A DNA stretch of 64,000 bases from Paenibacillus silvisoli (GTDB lineage Bacteria > Bacillota > Bacilli > Paenibacillales > Paenibacillaceae): contig NZ_CP133017.1 in the NCBI RefSeq assembly GCF_030866765.1, forward strand, positions 3,702,001 through 3,766,000. Direction: 5' to 3'. The notes under the pieces were generated by a model that saw only the letters and a program-made list of their open reading frames with translations, was not told where the DNA came from and did no database searches. The position numbers and the translations under genes are program-made. Positions 16,287 to 24,669 of the stretch are shown in pieces (the stretch's first letter is position 1; each line of letters starts with the position of its first letter).

Positions 16287-17162
16287 TCAATCCCATTCTT
16301 TCCAGATCCGTTGAACGATCTCGGAGAAGGACTGGATATGCTGCTCGCTCATTCGTTTTTTCAGGATGACCATGGACGTTTCGATTTTGCCGGGGAAGCG
16401 GTGGATTTCGGCTAACGTCCCTTTGCGGAGCTCGTCCTCGACCAGGGCTGAGCCTAGCAGGGCGGTCCCGGTATGATACAATACGGTGCGCCTGATCGTC
16501 TCATCGGTGACGCACTCGATAATTTTGTCCGGCGTGAAGCCGTACTCCTTCAAGCATTCGTTGATGAGCCGCTGAATGTTGGAGCCGGTTTTGTAAGTAA
16601 TGAACGGATAGCTTTCAAGCAGCGTGCGCGCATCATGCTTCTCGTACAGTTCCTTGGTGGTCACCAGCACCAAGTCTTCTTTGCCAAGGGGCACGGACTC
16701 CATCTGCGCGGACTCGCAAGGGCCGGCAATAATGGCCAAATCCGCTTCGTTCGAGGCAACCTTCTTCAAGGCATCGTTGCTGTCGCAGGAGAACAGCTGC
16801 AGCTTCACCTTCGGGTTTTGCGAGATGTAGGAATGAATGATGAGGGACAAATATTGCGTACAATAAAATTCAGGCGCCGCGACGGTCAGCACGCCATGCG
16901 GCTGATCCAGCTTCCGCAGCTCCGTCTCCATTTCGTCCATGAGCGCGAAGGTCTGATCAATATAATGCTTGACCAATTTTCCCGACGGGGTCAAATAGGT
17001 CTTCTTCCCGACGCGGTCGAACAACGTGACGCCCAGCTCGTTCTCGAGCGATTGCAGCTGAAGCGTAATGGTTGGCTGCGTATAGCCAAGCCGCTTGGCC
17101 GCTACGGTTAAATTCAACGTATCGGCGACGATTTGAAACGTCTTGTATTTCTTGAAATCCAT
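16287..17162 (-). CDS. LysR-family transcriptional regulator
   Basis: A 291-residue LysR regulator with the winged HTH in residues 1-60 (FQIVADTLNLTVAAKRLGYT, then QPTITLQLQSLENELGVTLFDR) and a periplasmic-binding-fold effector domain after it (VLTVAAPEFYCTQYLSLII). The frame is open to 17228, but ATG 17162, with AAAGGCGG upstream, gives the conserved family N-terminus MDFKKYKTFQIVADTLN. The 15-bp perfect palindrome ATAATGAACCATTAT (17186-17200) lies 24 bp upstream and is a likely autoregulatory site. No adjacent divergent gene suggests a target, so the effector is unknown. Confidence 0.9.
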   Translation of the reverse strand: MDFKKYKTFQIVADTLNLTVAAKRLGYTQPTITLQLQSLENELGVTLFDRVGKKTYLTPSGKLVKHYIDQTFALMDEMETELRKLDQPHGVLTVAAPEFYCTQYLSLIIHSYISQNPKVKLQLFSCDSNDALKKVASNEADLAIIAGPCESAQMESVPLGKEDLVLVTTKELYEKHDARTLLESYPFITYKTGSNIQRLINECLKEYGFTPDKIIECVTDETIRRTVLYHTGTALLGSALVEDELRKGTLAEIHRFPGKIETSMVILKKRMSEQHIQSFSEIVQRIWKEWD

Positions 17163-17185
17163 GCGACAATCCGCCTTTAAGAGCC

Positions 17186-17200
17186 ATAATGAACCATTAT
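17186..17200 (-). promoter_or_regulatory. Palindrome upstream of the LysR gene
   Basis: ATAATG-AAC-CATTAT, a perfect inverted repeat just upstream of the start codon. Its position suits LysR autoregulation. Strength of the call rests on symmetry alone. Confidence 0.4.
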
Positions 17201-17240
17201 AGTTGTCCATGCAAATAAGGGCAAGCACGAGGCCTGCCCT

Positions 17241-17748
17241 TTACTCTACGGCGTTTTTCATTCGAATCATGGAAAAGTTGACGGTCGAAGCCAATATCGC
17301 ACGCTTTAACGGCATTAATGAAGGCGTAATCCGGAGCTCGACCGGAGCTTCCGCTAAGTAGCCCAGCAAATCATCGACCCGATCCACGGCAACGGGTTTA
17401 AACGGTTTGCTTTGCCGTATAATAGCCTGCGTTGGCATCATACAGCTCGAAAAGCCCGGGATCGAAGGCGTACCGGAACAGCGTCGATCGGCGCAATCGT
17501 TCCAGCCATTCGCTCTCTATGGCTACGACATGATTTACGCTGGATTGGCCGAACAGCTTAAGCCGATCCTCCTCCGTCGTATCCGATTTCGGCCACATGC
17601 AAACGCGCGGGCAGTCTCTCGGAAAATAATAATGGAGGGCGTGAAACGCGTCTATCGTCCACACCATCGCAGGTTCATTCGTTCGATACGGCAGCTGTCT
17701 CGGTTCAAATATCGGGATGCCGCCATCTTCGCTAAAATGATACAGCAG
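17241..17748 (-). pseudogene. Decayed DUF6886-type gene: single-base frameshift and lost ATG
   Basis: Read leftward, the frame encodes LLYHFSEDGGIPIFEPRQ, then MVWTIDAFHALHYYFPRDCPR, and runs to a stop after NAGYYTAKQTV at 17398. The next segment, KPVAVDRVDDLLGYLAEAPV to NFSMIRMKNAVE, continues in another frame to 17241. One extra T in GTTTAAACCCGTT (about 17396-17402) explains the break. At the expected start the codon before LYHFSE is CTG (17746-17748), behind AAAGGTG, where relatives as I recall them have ATG. Two independent lesions suggest a genuine pseudogene; the frameshift alone could be an assembly error. The molecular role of this family is not known to me. Confidence 0.75.
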
Positions 17749-17779
17749 AACCGTTCACCTTTCTTTGTGCGTTTGCGCG

Positions 17780-18067
17780 TTAAACAAGATCCATCCAAAT
17801 ATCGTCCTCTTGTTCGTTAAACGTAATTTGCAAATCCCGTTCCTCTAGATACCACAAATTGTCCGCTTCCATAAAAAAGGTAATTCCTTCGACTACTTGA
17901 TGAAGCCCCGGTTCCCTTGGTTCGTCCTTCATGATCCCGAGCGAATATCCTGGTTGAACGCTGCCGCTGCCACCTAAACGAACGAAAATGCGCAAATGAT
18001 CGCCATCCGATAAATCCATCTCTCTGATATACCAGCGTGCGGCCGACTGTTCCACCATTATTTTCAT
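17780..18067 (-). CDS. HesB/IscA-like small protein
   Basis: A 95-residue protein of the HesB/YneR-type family: LRIFVRLGGSGSVQPGYSLGI in the middle and ITFFMEADNLWYLEERDLQI near the C-terminus reproduce the beta-rich A-type carrier fold. None of the three Cys of true IscA/SufA scaffolds is present, so Fe-S assembly is not supported; many YneR-like proteins are like this. The start at 18067 (MKIMVEQSA) is chosen for GAGGAG 9 nt upstream; in-frame ATGs up to 18178 lack a site. Monocistronic. Confidence 0.75.
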   Translation of the reverse strand: MKIMVEQSAARWYIREMDLSDGDHLRIFVRLGGSGSVQPGYSLGIMKDEPREPGLHQVVEGITFFMEADNLWYLEERDLQITFNEQEDDIWMDLV

Positions 18068-18182
18068 CGCTTCCATCTCCTCGTTTTGGATACGGTTACA
18101 TGTTATATATACGCCATCCATTGTGTAATTACCTCTTTGCTGCGAGAGAAAGAAACAACCTCGGCAAAAGCTTAACAAACCT

Positions 18183-19454
18183 CTACAGTCCTCGCGTCCG
18201 CTCTTGCTTATCCCGCTTCGACCGGATATAGGCGAGAATCGCCAAATACGCGATCACGCCGAGCCATAGGAGCAATATCGTCAGCTTCGAGCTGCCTGAC
18301 GGCTCTTGTTCTTTCTTCTGTACGGATGCGGCCAGCATCTGCTCCGAAACCGGTTCTTCAGGCGCCGGTGCAGCCAGCACTTCTACGGGCGTCTCATGCT
18401 TTACAGGTTCCATTATACCAGCAGTGACGCTGCCCATCGAGCTTTGCGCGGTAACCTCTCCCGTGGCGCTGACCGTGAAAGTCGGCGTCTCCCCTTTCGG
18501 CGCGACCGCCCAAATCGGCTCTCTCGTAATAAACTCGGCCGTTTCCGAACCGGCCAGCGGGTAAGACTGATTGGCTGCCAAAAGCTGCTGCTGCTCAAAA
18601 TGCTCGAACCCATAGTCGAGCAGGCTGCGCATATCATCATAGACCGCCGTTTTCGACGGAGACTTCAACAGAACGCCGATCAGCTCCATCTCGCCGCGCT
18701 TGGCTGAGGCGACGAGCGTAAAGCCTGCCGCCTGCGTATAGCCGTTCTTAATCCCTGTCGCCCCTTCGTAATCCTTGAGCAGCTGATTATGATTAATGAG
18801 CGTCGATGTCCACTCTTTGCCGACCCATGGCATACGCTTGGTGGCGACGATTTTGCGGAACGTCTCGTTTTGCATCGCGTACCGGCTGATTCTGGCCATA
18901 TCCAGCGCGGTGGTCACCTGAGCTTTATCCGGAAGGCCGCTCGGATTGACGAAATTCGTTTGCTCCGCGCCCGCCTTTTCTTTGACGAACGCATTCATGC
19001 GCTCGGCGAACTTTTGCTTGGAGCCGTCCACGTATTCCGCAATCGCGGTGGCGGCATCATTGCCGGAATTCATCAGCATGCCGTAAAGCAGCCTTTCCAG
19101 CGATACCTGCTCGCCCTCGGCCAAATAGATGCGAGTCCCGTCTTCGCCTCGCGCTTCCTTCGAAACGGTGACGAGATTGGATAAAACGCTTTCATATTCA
19201 AGAGCAACGATGCCTGTCACGATTTTCGTAATGCTGGCCGGAAACTGCGGCACCTCGGCATTTTTCGCCAGCAACACCGTGCCTGTCTTGGCATCCATCA
19301 GAATCGCCGATTCGGAGGCCATCTTAGGCGCGGACTGCTCCTGCGCCTCTTCCGCCGCATAAGCCGGAAGCGCAAAGCCGAACACGCTGAACACGTTGAA
19401 CACCATCAACAGCAGCAGAAAAGCGCCGAGGCGCGGTATGCGTTGCGCGATCAT
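18183..19454 (-). CDS. dacA: D-alanyl-D-alanine carboxypeptidase (class C, PBP5/DacA type)
   Basis: A 423-residue secreted, membrane-anchored penicillin-binding protein that trims the terminal D-Ala of peptidoglycan stem peptides. A hydrophobic signal peptide (residues 9-33, ending ALPAYAAEE) is followed by the catalytic SxxK in ASITKIVTG, SGN in NSGNDAA, and the third motif as KNG (GIKNGYTQAAG) instead of KTG. A C-terminal membrane segment (LTILLLWLGVIAYLAILAYI) is followed by basic residues. The start at 19454 has AGGAGG 12 nt upstream; a TTG at 19484 would contain that site. PBP5-like genes often have a short amphipathic anchor; a full transmembrane helix is less usual. Confidence 0.9.
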   Translation of the reverse strand: MIAQRIPRLGAFLLLLMVFNVFSVFGFALPAYAAEEAQEQSAPKMASESAILMDAKTGTVLLAKNAEVPQFPASITKIVTGIVALEYESVLSNLVTVSKEARGEDGTRIYLAEGEQVSLERLLYGMLMNSGNDAATAIAEYVDGSKQKFAERMNAFVKEKAGAEQTNFVNPSGLPDKAQVTTALDMARISRYAMQNETFRKIVATKRMPWVGKEWTSTLINHNQLLKDYEGATGIKNGYTQAAGFTLVASAKRGEMELIGVLLKSPSKTAVYDDMRSLLDYGFEHFEQQQLLAANQSYPLAGSETAEFITREPIWAVAPKGETPTFTVSATGEVTAQSSMGSVTAGIMEPVKHETPVEVLAAPAPEEPVSEQMLAASVQKKEQEPSGSSKLTILLLWLGVIAYLAILAYIRSKRDKQERTRGL

Positions 19455-19539
19455 CGATTGGACTAACCTCCTAGTGCCGATCAAAGGATGCTTCTACTAT
19501 AACCGTACCATCTGGAAAGGCTGTACTTCAATGAGTTTT

Positions 19540-20040
19540 TTATGGGACGGCAAGAAGCTCGTCCGAGACCAGCCGTTCCGCCTCATATGCCATTAACCGG
19601 TTACCTGCCAGGACGAACCGATGCTCGTAGCACGGCTCATCATCCGATAAGACAGCATTTAAATACCGAGGGATGATGACGCCGACGCCATAGTTCTTTG
19701 CTGCCAGCACCCATGATCGCTCTTTCCAATCCAGGATGCCTTCATCCATGCAAACCGGTGTCGCAAACGCGACCTGATCCGGCAATTTCACATGAAAAAC
19801 ATACATCCCGCCGACATCCGCGCCATCGACGCACCAAGAGACGATCCCTCTGAATCGAAAACCAGCCGCCTGCAGCCCAGTCTCCTCGAATACCTCGCGC
19901 TCCGCGCACTGAAGCGGCGTTTCCCCGTCCTCGAGCTTTCCGCCAACGCCATTCCATAATCCCATCGCGGGCGGCTTGTTCCGGTTCAGCATCAGCAGCC
20001 GTCCGTTCTGCTCGATAAAACAAATCGTATACTTGTACAT
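19540..20040 (-). CDS. NUDIX hydrolase
   Basis: A 166-residue Nudix protein. The box GGKLEDGETPLQCAEREVFE followed by ETGL (residues 34-57) matches GX5EX7REUXEEXGU completely, so the Mg site should be functional. The N-terminus YTICFIEQNGRLLMLNRNKPP resembles MutT-like 8-oxo-dGTP pyrophosphatases of Bacillus (several share WNGVGGK). GGAGG 7 nt upstream supports the start. Substrate remains a guess. Confidence 0.88.
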   Translation of the reverse strand: MYKYTICFIEQNGRLLMLNRNKPPAMGLWNGVGGKLEDGETPLQCAEREVFEETGLQAAGFRFRGIVSWCVDGADVGGMYVFHVKLPDQVAFATPVCMDEGILDWKERSWVLAAKNYGVGVIIPRYLNAVLSDDEPCYEHRFVLAGNRLMAYEAERLVSDELLAVP

Positions 20041-20109
20041 CGCAAACCTCCGGAGTCAAATCTATCAAACTATGAACGAGTTTAGCATGGAACGAAGCGC
20101 CTACAAACA

Positions 20110-20150
20110 ATAAAAGAGGCTGAACAGGTTCGCCTGTTCAGCCTCAACCG
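20110..20150 (-). terminator. Terminator of the aldo/keto reductase gene
   Basis: Perfect 13-bp stem GAGGCTGAACAGG / CCTGTTCAGCCTC with a TTCG loop and T run on the minus strand. Confidence 0.9.
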
Positions 20151-20152
20151 CT

Positions 20153-21073
20153 TTATTTGCTCACATCCTGCGGATGGCCGTCCTCGAGCAGCGATACGAC
20201 GCTTGCGTTCGAATCGACCTGCGCCGGGCTCTTGCAGCCCGGGATTACCGCCGTTACCGCCGGATGCTTGAGGCACCATGCCAGCGCCCAGGCGGCCATA
20301 TCGACGCCTGCCGGCACCTCTTCCTTCGCGATGCGCTGCACTTCCTGCAGCTTCCGCACCGTGCTCTCGCGGTCGTGGCGATGCCGCACGTCCGTTACGT
20401 CGAACACCGCATCCGGCTTGTATTTGCCGCTCAAATAGCCGCTCGCGAGCGGAACGCGCGCCAATACGCCGAGATCCTGCCGGATGCAGGACAAGAATAC
20501 TTCCTCTTCCGGCGCTTGATCAAGCCGGTTGTAAACCACTTGAATGACTTTGGAGCCGACCTTCGTCGAAGCATCGACCTGATGAATGTTGCGGTTGCTG
20601 CCGATGGACGTGCCGAGATGCTTGATTTTGCCGGCTTGCACCTGCTTGTCCAACACCGTCCAGAGCTCGTCGTTATCGAAGACGGCATCCGGTCCCGAAT
20701 GGAACTGATACAGATCGACGTAGTCCGTCTTCAACGCGGCGAGCGACGCATCGAGCTGGCGGACGACATCGGCCGGCGAGAAATCGTCGGTACGCGTAAA
20801 ACGTTCATGGAAATGATGGCCGAACTTTGTCGCAAGGATCCAATCCTCCCGCTTGCGGCGCGACAGATAGTCGCCGATCAACGATTCCGAAAGATGGTCG
20901 CCATAGCATTCCGCCGTGTCGATCAGGTTGATGCCAAGCTCCGCGCCGCGATCAAGAATCGCATCCGCTTCCGCCTGCGCGAACGATTGTCCCCACTCTC
21001 CGCCGAACTGCCACGTGCCGATCCCGATAACCGACACGTTCAAGTCTGTTGATCCAAGTCTCCGGTATTTCAT
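20153..21073 (-). CDS. Aldo/keto reductase
   Basis: A 306-residue NADPH-dependent aldo/keto reductase. The catalytic tetrad is visible: Asp and Tyr in NLIDTAECYGDHLSE (~50-64), Lys in ILATKFG (~85) and His in YQFHSGPDA (~125). The C-terminal cofactor loop VIPGCKSPAQVDSNA is typical. AAAGG lies 6 nt before ATG 21073 and abuts the earlier ATG, so the later start is preferred. Family members reduce a wide range of aldehydes and ketones; the physiological substrate is unknown. Confidence 0.9.
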   Translation of the reverse strand: MKYRRLGSTDLNVSVIGIGTWQFGGEWGQSFAQAEADAILDRGAELGINLIDTAECYGDHLSESLIGDYLSRRKREDWILATKFGHHFHERFTRTDDFSPADVVRQLDASLAALKTDYVDLYQFHSGPDAVFDNDELWTVLDKQVQAGKIKHLGTSIGSNRNIHQVDASTKVGSKVIQVVYNRLDQAPEEEVFLSCIRQDLGVLARVPLASGYLSGKYKPDAVFDVTDVRHRHDRESTVRKLQEVQRIAKEEVPAGVDMAAWALAWCLKHPAVTAVIPGCKSPAQVDSNASVVSLLEDGHPQDVSK

Positions 21074-21106
21074 GCTCATCCTTTATCGATTCCCTTCAAA
21101 TGTGGA

Positions 21107-22258
21107 TTAAACCGTTTGCCGGTTCGTCTGCGCAACTAGATCCGCGACAAGCGAGGCTGCCGCTTCGGCTGAGTACGGCTTGCTCGCTTTCATCGCCTGC
21201 CTCCGCATCGTTTCGAGACGCGACGGCGAACCGAGCAGCATCCGCAGCGTGTCGAGCAGCTGCGATTCGTCTTCAATATGAATGGCGGCGCCGCATTGGC
21301 GCAAATAGCTCGCATTATCGATTTCCTGTCCGGGCAGCGGCTTGTAAATAACCATCGGTAAGCCGGCAGCTAACGCTTCGGATGACGTTAATCCGCCGGA
21401 CTTCGTCAGCAGCAGATCGGAAGCCGCCATCAGCTCCGGCACGCGGTCCGTAAATCCGGTAACAACCATCGGAAGCTTATGGGCGAATTTCATCTGCGAT
21501 AATTGCAGCCTTAATTTATCATTATGCCCGCACACAAAAATAAGCTGCATGTCGAGCTCCCGGCGCGCTAAAGCCATGCACAGCGTCTCGCCGACCTCTT
21601 GGCCCATTAACCCGTTGCCTCCGCCCATAATAAGCAGCGTGCGGCGAGCCGGGTCGAGCCCGATTTCCGTCCGAATGGCCTCTTTGTCGTAGGCGCGGTT
21701 ATACTCGGAGCGAATCGGAATGCCGGTAACCGAAATAATGTCGTGCGGCACGCCGACTTTGGACAAGCTGTTCGCAACCTCAACGGAGCCGACGACATAA
21801 TAATCGGTGCGCGGATACAGCCAATAGCTGTGATCCGTAAAATCGGTAATGACCGTCACGTTCGGCACGTCGTAAAGACCGTTGTTCTTCATGAACGACA
21901 TCGCGCCTGCGGCAAGCGGGAACGTCGACACGACGACCGACGGCTTTACCGTCTGCAGCATCGTCAGAAACTTCCCAAGACCGAGCGCCTGCACGAATTT
22001 CAAGCTGCTGGACAGCCGGTTGTGATGTCTTGTTTTGCCGTAGAAATAGCCATATGTTTTCGGGAACGTTTGGACGCCGCTCAAATATACGTATTTGCTG
22101 ATGGGATGAACCCTGGGATGAGCCTCAGCCATATAATCCATCACTTCGACCTTGAGTTCGGGTTGAAGCGAGGCCAGCGCTTTGCGCAATGCATGTGCCG
22201 CTTGTATATGCCCTGATCCATAATCGCCGGTCAGGATCAGAATCGGTCCTTTCTCCAT
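21107..22258 (-). CDS. ugtP: Processive diacylglycerol beta-glucosyltransferase (GT28, UgtP/MGDG synthase type)
   Basis: A 383-residue GT28-family membrane-associated enzyme that transfers glucose from UDP-glucose to diacylglycerol. The product is the anchor lipid of lipoteichoic acid. GDYGSGHIQAAHALRKAL (residues 11-28), NVTVITDFTDHSYWL, the donor loop GGGNGLMGQ, and KSGGLTSSEALAAGLPMV in the C-terminal Rossmann domain are hallmarks. The start at 22258 has AAAGGGGAG 5 nt upstream; the 12-codon extension to 22294 contains that site. An LtaS-like gene lies at 39.8 kb, so both parts of glycolipid-anchored polymer synthesis are in the window though not linked. Related MurG-like glycolipid transferases are the alternative. 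Confidence 0.85.
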   Translation of the reverse strand: MEKGPILILTGDYGSGHIQAAHALRKALASLQPELKVEVMDYMAEAHPRVHPISKYVYLSGVQTFPKTYGYFYGKTRHHNRLSSSLKFVQALGLGKFLTMLQTVKPSVVVSTFPLAAGAMSFMKNNGLYDVPNVTVITDFTDHSYWLYPRTDYYVVGSVEVANSLSKVGVPHDIISVTGIPIRSEYNRAYDKEAIRTEIGLDPARRTLLIMGGGNGLMGQEVGETLCMALARRELDMQLIFVCGHNDKLRLQLSQMKFAHKLPMVVTGFTDRVPELMAASDLLLTKSGGLTSSEALAAGLPMVIYKPLPGQEIDNASYLRQCGAAIHIEDESQLLDTLRMLLGSPSRLETMRRQAMKASKPYSAEAAASLVADLVAQTNRQTV

Positions 22259-22495
22259 CACCGTCTCCCCTTTCAAGCCATTGCCGAATCCCATTCAAAT
22301 AACCTATTTTGACCGCAGTCCTAGCATTCCGGAGCGAATTGCTAGTACCATCAATATACGTTAAAATACCACGCCTAATGCGTTTATGGCGCATTCTTTC
22401 ATCTAGCATTTTTGTAAACGCCTATTTCCTTCTTTATTCGCCGCTAAGCTCCCGTTTTCCTTCATCGCGGCGCAAAATGAAGTCTCAGCCGCCCG

Positions 22496-23317
22496 TTACG
22501 TTGCGGCGTGAAAATGTCGAATTTCGCCCGGCTGGAACAAATGGAACTTCTGCCCCCGGTAACGGCTGTAAAGCTCGTCCACGAAACCGGCGATCCCTTC
22601 GCTATTATTCGGATACAGATCGTAATGCAGCGGAATGACCGTGTCCATGCGCAGTTCCCATGCCAAAGCCGCGGCTTCGCGCGCGTTCATATTGCCGACG
22701 ACGCCGAGCCGGTTGCGGAACAGATCGCGGCCGTTAATCGGCAGCAGGCCGATATCGATCCGATACGGCATCAGCATCTCGATCAGCTCTTCTTGGACGA
22801 GCGTATCGCCCGCGTGATAGATCGTATAGCCATCCCACTCCAATATGTAGCCTAAATAACGGTCCCACCCGTCGTGATCGGTTTCGCGTTCCTCGTGCCA
22901 AGCCGCGATAGGATGAACTTGAAGTCCTTGACCGAATGAAACCGGCGTTCCGTATTTCATGGCGATCAATCGCCTTTCCTCGATGCCTGCTTCTCTTAGC
23001 AGCGGCAGGCATGTAAGCGGTGCCGCAAATTGGCAGGAAGGCGAAGCGTTCGCGATGGCGATCAGCGTTTCCGGATCTAGATGATCCAAGTGCTCGTGCG
23101 TAATCAACACAAGGCTGAGCGAGGTTAAGCTTGCAGGATCGACAGGCGGGACATAATTACGTATCCAGAAGCCTGCAGGCGTACTCGGCAGACGGTCCAC
23201 GGAGTCGGTTAAATAGGGATCGACGGCGACCTGATAGCCGCGCCGTTCAATGATAACGCCCACTTGACCGATATATTGGATCGAGGCGGACGATGGATTC
23301 GAACCATGATGGCTCAT
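22496..23317 (-). CDS. MBL-fold metal-dependent hydrolase (UlaG-like)
   Basis: A 273-residue metallo-beta-lactamase-fold protein. The zinc motif HxHxDH is THEHLDHLD (~70-78), with IYHAGDT and VIPLHYD supplying further ligands. SASIQYIGQVGVIIERRGYQ and DPYLTDS at the N-terminus match UlaG-like lactonase/phosphodiesterase relatives. The frame is open to 23458, but that part overlaps the terminator of the ArsR gene; ATG 23317 downstream of GGAGAGGAG (14-nt gap) is more likely. Substrate unknown. Confidence 0.85.
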   Translation of the reverse strand: MSHHGSNPSSASIQYIGQVGVIIERRGYQVAVDPYLTDSVDRLPSTPAGFWIRNYVPPVDPASLTSLSLVLITHEHLDHLDPETLIAIANASPSCQFAAPLTCLPLLREAGIEERRLIAMKYGTPVSFGQGLQVHPIAAWHEERETDHDGWDRYLGYILEWDGYTIYHAGDTLVQEELIEMLMPYRIDIGLLPINGRDLFRNRLGVVGNMNAREAAALAWELRMDTVIPLHYDLYPNNSEGIAGFVDELYSRYRGQKFHLFQPGEIRHFHAAT

Positions 23318-23349
23318 TTTGGCATAACACGCTCCTCTCCAGCTTAGCG

Positions 23350-23402
23350 TAACAAAAAAAACCGCGATTAGGAATCGTTTATGTACGATTCCTGCCCGCG
23401 GT
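23350..23402 (-). terminator. Terminator of the ArsR-AHSA1 operon
   Basis: Minus-strand stem with arms ACCGCGG / CCGCGGT and AGGAATCGT / ACGATTCCT, ending in a run of eight T. Confidence 0.88.
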
Positions 23403-23406
23403 TCTC

Positions 23407-23730
23407 TTAGTCTTCGGATTCGACGAACCTTTGCAGCGCCGTGAGTTTGTTTTCCCAATAGCGCTCATAGTAGTTGAGCCAATTTTTCAGCTCCTGCAGC
23501 GGCTGCGTTTCAAGGCGGTAGCGCGTTTCGCGCCCCACCTTGCGCTCCTTCACCAGACCGGCCTCGGCCAAAATGCGCAGATGCTTCGATACGGCGGTGC
23601 GGGTCATCGGAAAATGTCCCGAAATCGCCGTCACCGGCATCTCTTGGTCAACGAGCAGCTTCAGCACCTCTCGCCGGGTCGGATCGGCGATCGCCTGGAA
23701 TACGTCGTGCTTCCCGGACGGAAGTCCCAT
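23407..23730 (-). CDS. ArsR-family winged-helix regulator
   Basis: A 107-residue helix-turn-helix protein: FQAIADPTRREVLKLLVDQE (residues 11-30), then the recognition helix MTRTAVSKHLRILAEAGLVK and the wing RKVGRETRYRLE. No ArsR metal-binding Cys pair (ELCVCD-type) is present, so it belongs to the non-metal subgroup usually paired with an AHSA1 protein. It starts 1 bp after the AHSA1 stop, behind GAGGG, so the two are translationally coupled. Confidence 0.92.
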   Translation of the reverse strand: MGLPSGKHDVFQAIADPTRREVLKLLVDQEMPVTAISGHFPMTRTAVSKHLRILAEAGLVKERKVGRETRYRLETQPLQELKNWLNYYERYWENKLTALQRFVESED

Positions 23731-23731
23731 A

Positions 23732-24154
23732 TTAGCCCTCTACATAGCGGCCGAGCGCTTGGTGGAGGCCAACCCAGCCATGGTTCATCCGCTCGCGGAT
23801 CGCCTCGTGCGACAGTCCGAATTCGTTGACGGTATCCGCCTTCCAGCCGGAATGAATCAGCGTGCACTCCGTCTGTTTTTCCGCCAGCTCGTTCAGAATA
23901 ATCGTAATCGTCCAATCTTTGCCCCAGCTGAATGCGATCCTTTTCGGCTCATCGACTTCCTTCACTACGCAAGGCTGGATTCCGAAAGGCCCGGCGTCGA
24001 TCGTGAAGGCGTGGCCGACAACCGCTTCCAGATTGTTCGGCATGAACCATGCGGCAAGGCCTTCGGCCGTCGATACGGCGGTCCATACCTTCTGAATCGG
24101 AGCTTTAAATACGAGCGTTTGATTAATATCGGGAATCGTGTTTTGCGTTTCCAT
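23732..24154 (-). CDS. AHSA1/SRPBCC-domain protein
   Basis: A 140-residue START-like fold protein of the activator-of-Hsp90-ATPase type: LVFKAPIQKVWTAVSTAEGL (residues 14-33) and CTLIHSGWKADTVNEF near the end are characteristic. Such proteins bind a hydrophobic ligand in a deep cavity and are commonly co-encoded with a small ArsR-type regulator, as here. AAGGAGAAGG precedes the start. Ligand unknown. Confidence 0.88.
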   Translation of the reverse strand: METQNTIPDINQTLVFKAPIQKVWTAVSTAEGLAAWFMPNNLEAVVGHAFTIDAGPFGIQPCVVKEVDEPKRIAFSWGKDWTITIILNELAEKQTECTLIHSGWKADTVNEFGLSHEAIRERMNHGWVGLHQALGRYVEG

Positions 24155-24202
24155 ATGTGCATCCTTCTCCTTGCTGTCAGGTAAGTTTCAGCGCCATTCA
24201 GA

Positions 24203-24233
24203 CGAAAAAGCGAAACCAATAGGTTTCGCTTAA
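24203..24233 (-). terminator. Terminator of the small membrane protein gene
   Basis: Minus-strand hairpin AAGCGAAACC / GGTTTCGCTT with a 4-nt loop and T run, about 40 bp after the stop at 24273. Confidence 0.85.
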
Positions 24234-24272
24234 TTATGGACGCTATTTGCTCCAGTGTCAATGAACGGCTGC

Positions 24273-24425
24273 TTACGGGTTGCTCTTGTTGCCGCCCGGC
24301 TCGTTATCCACGTTATGATCTTCCCACCGTCTGGAGTAGGCTTTATTGGTAACCCAAATCGTCATCCAAACGAGAACGATCGCAATAATCGCTGCCGCAA
24401 TCCAAACGCCTGCAGGCACTCCCAT
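24273..24425 (-). CDS. Small single-pass membrane protein, YtzI-like
   Basis: A complete 50-codon gene: GGGGGAG lies 8 nt before ATG 24425 and a strong terminator follows. Residues 5-26 (AGVWIAAAIIAIVLVWMTIW) form one transmembrane helix, followed by a charged tail NKAYSRRWEDHNVDNEPG. The helix plus a short tail with Tyr/His/Val-Asp recalls Bacillus YtzI, but I hold that match only loosely. It is not coupled to a neighbour: its terminator separates it from the AHSA1 gene. Confidence 0.65.
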   Translation of the reverse strand: MGVPAGVWIAAAIIAIVLVWMTIWVTNKAYSRRWEDHNVDNEPGGNKSNP

Positions 24426-24669
24426 GACCAGTCTCCCCCTCTTCTTGCAGCTTCATGCGCCGCCTTTTGTCCCATCATATCATTTACGCTCCGTTTGCGG
24501 GGCGTTGACAAATGAACACATTTTGACGAATTGACATCATTTTTTGCCATTTCCGTCGCCCGCATTGCCAATTCATTGCTCTCCCTTGCTATGACAAATC
24601 TTTCTGTGCATAATGGGAGAGGTCTCATCGTTATTTATTCATATGAACGTCACAGGAAGGATCTTTGCC

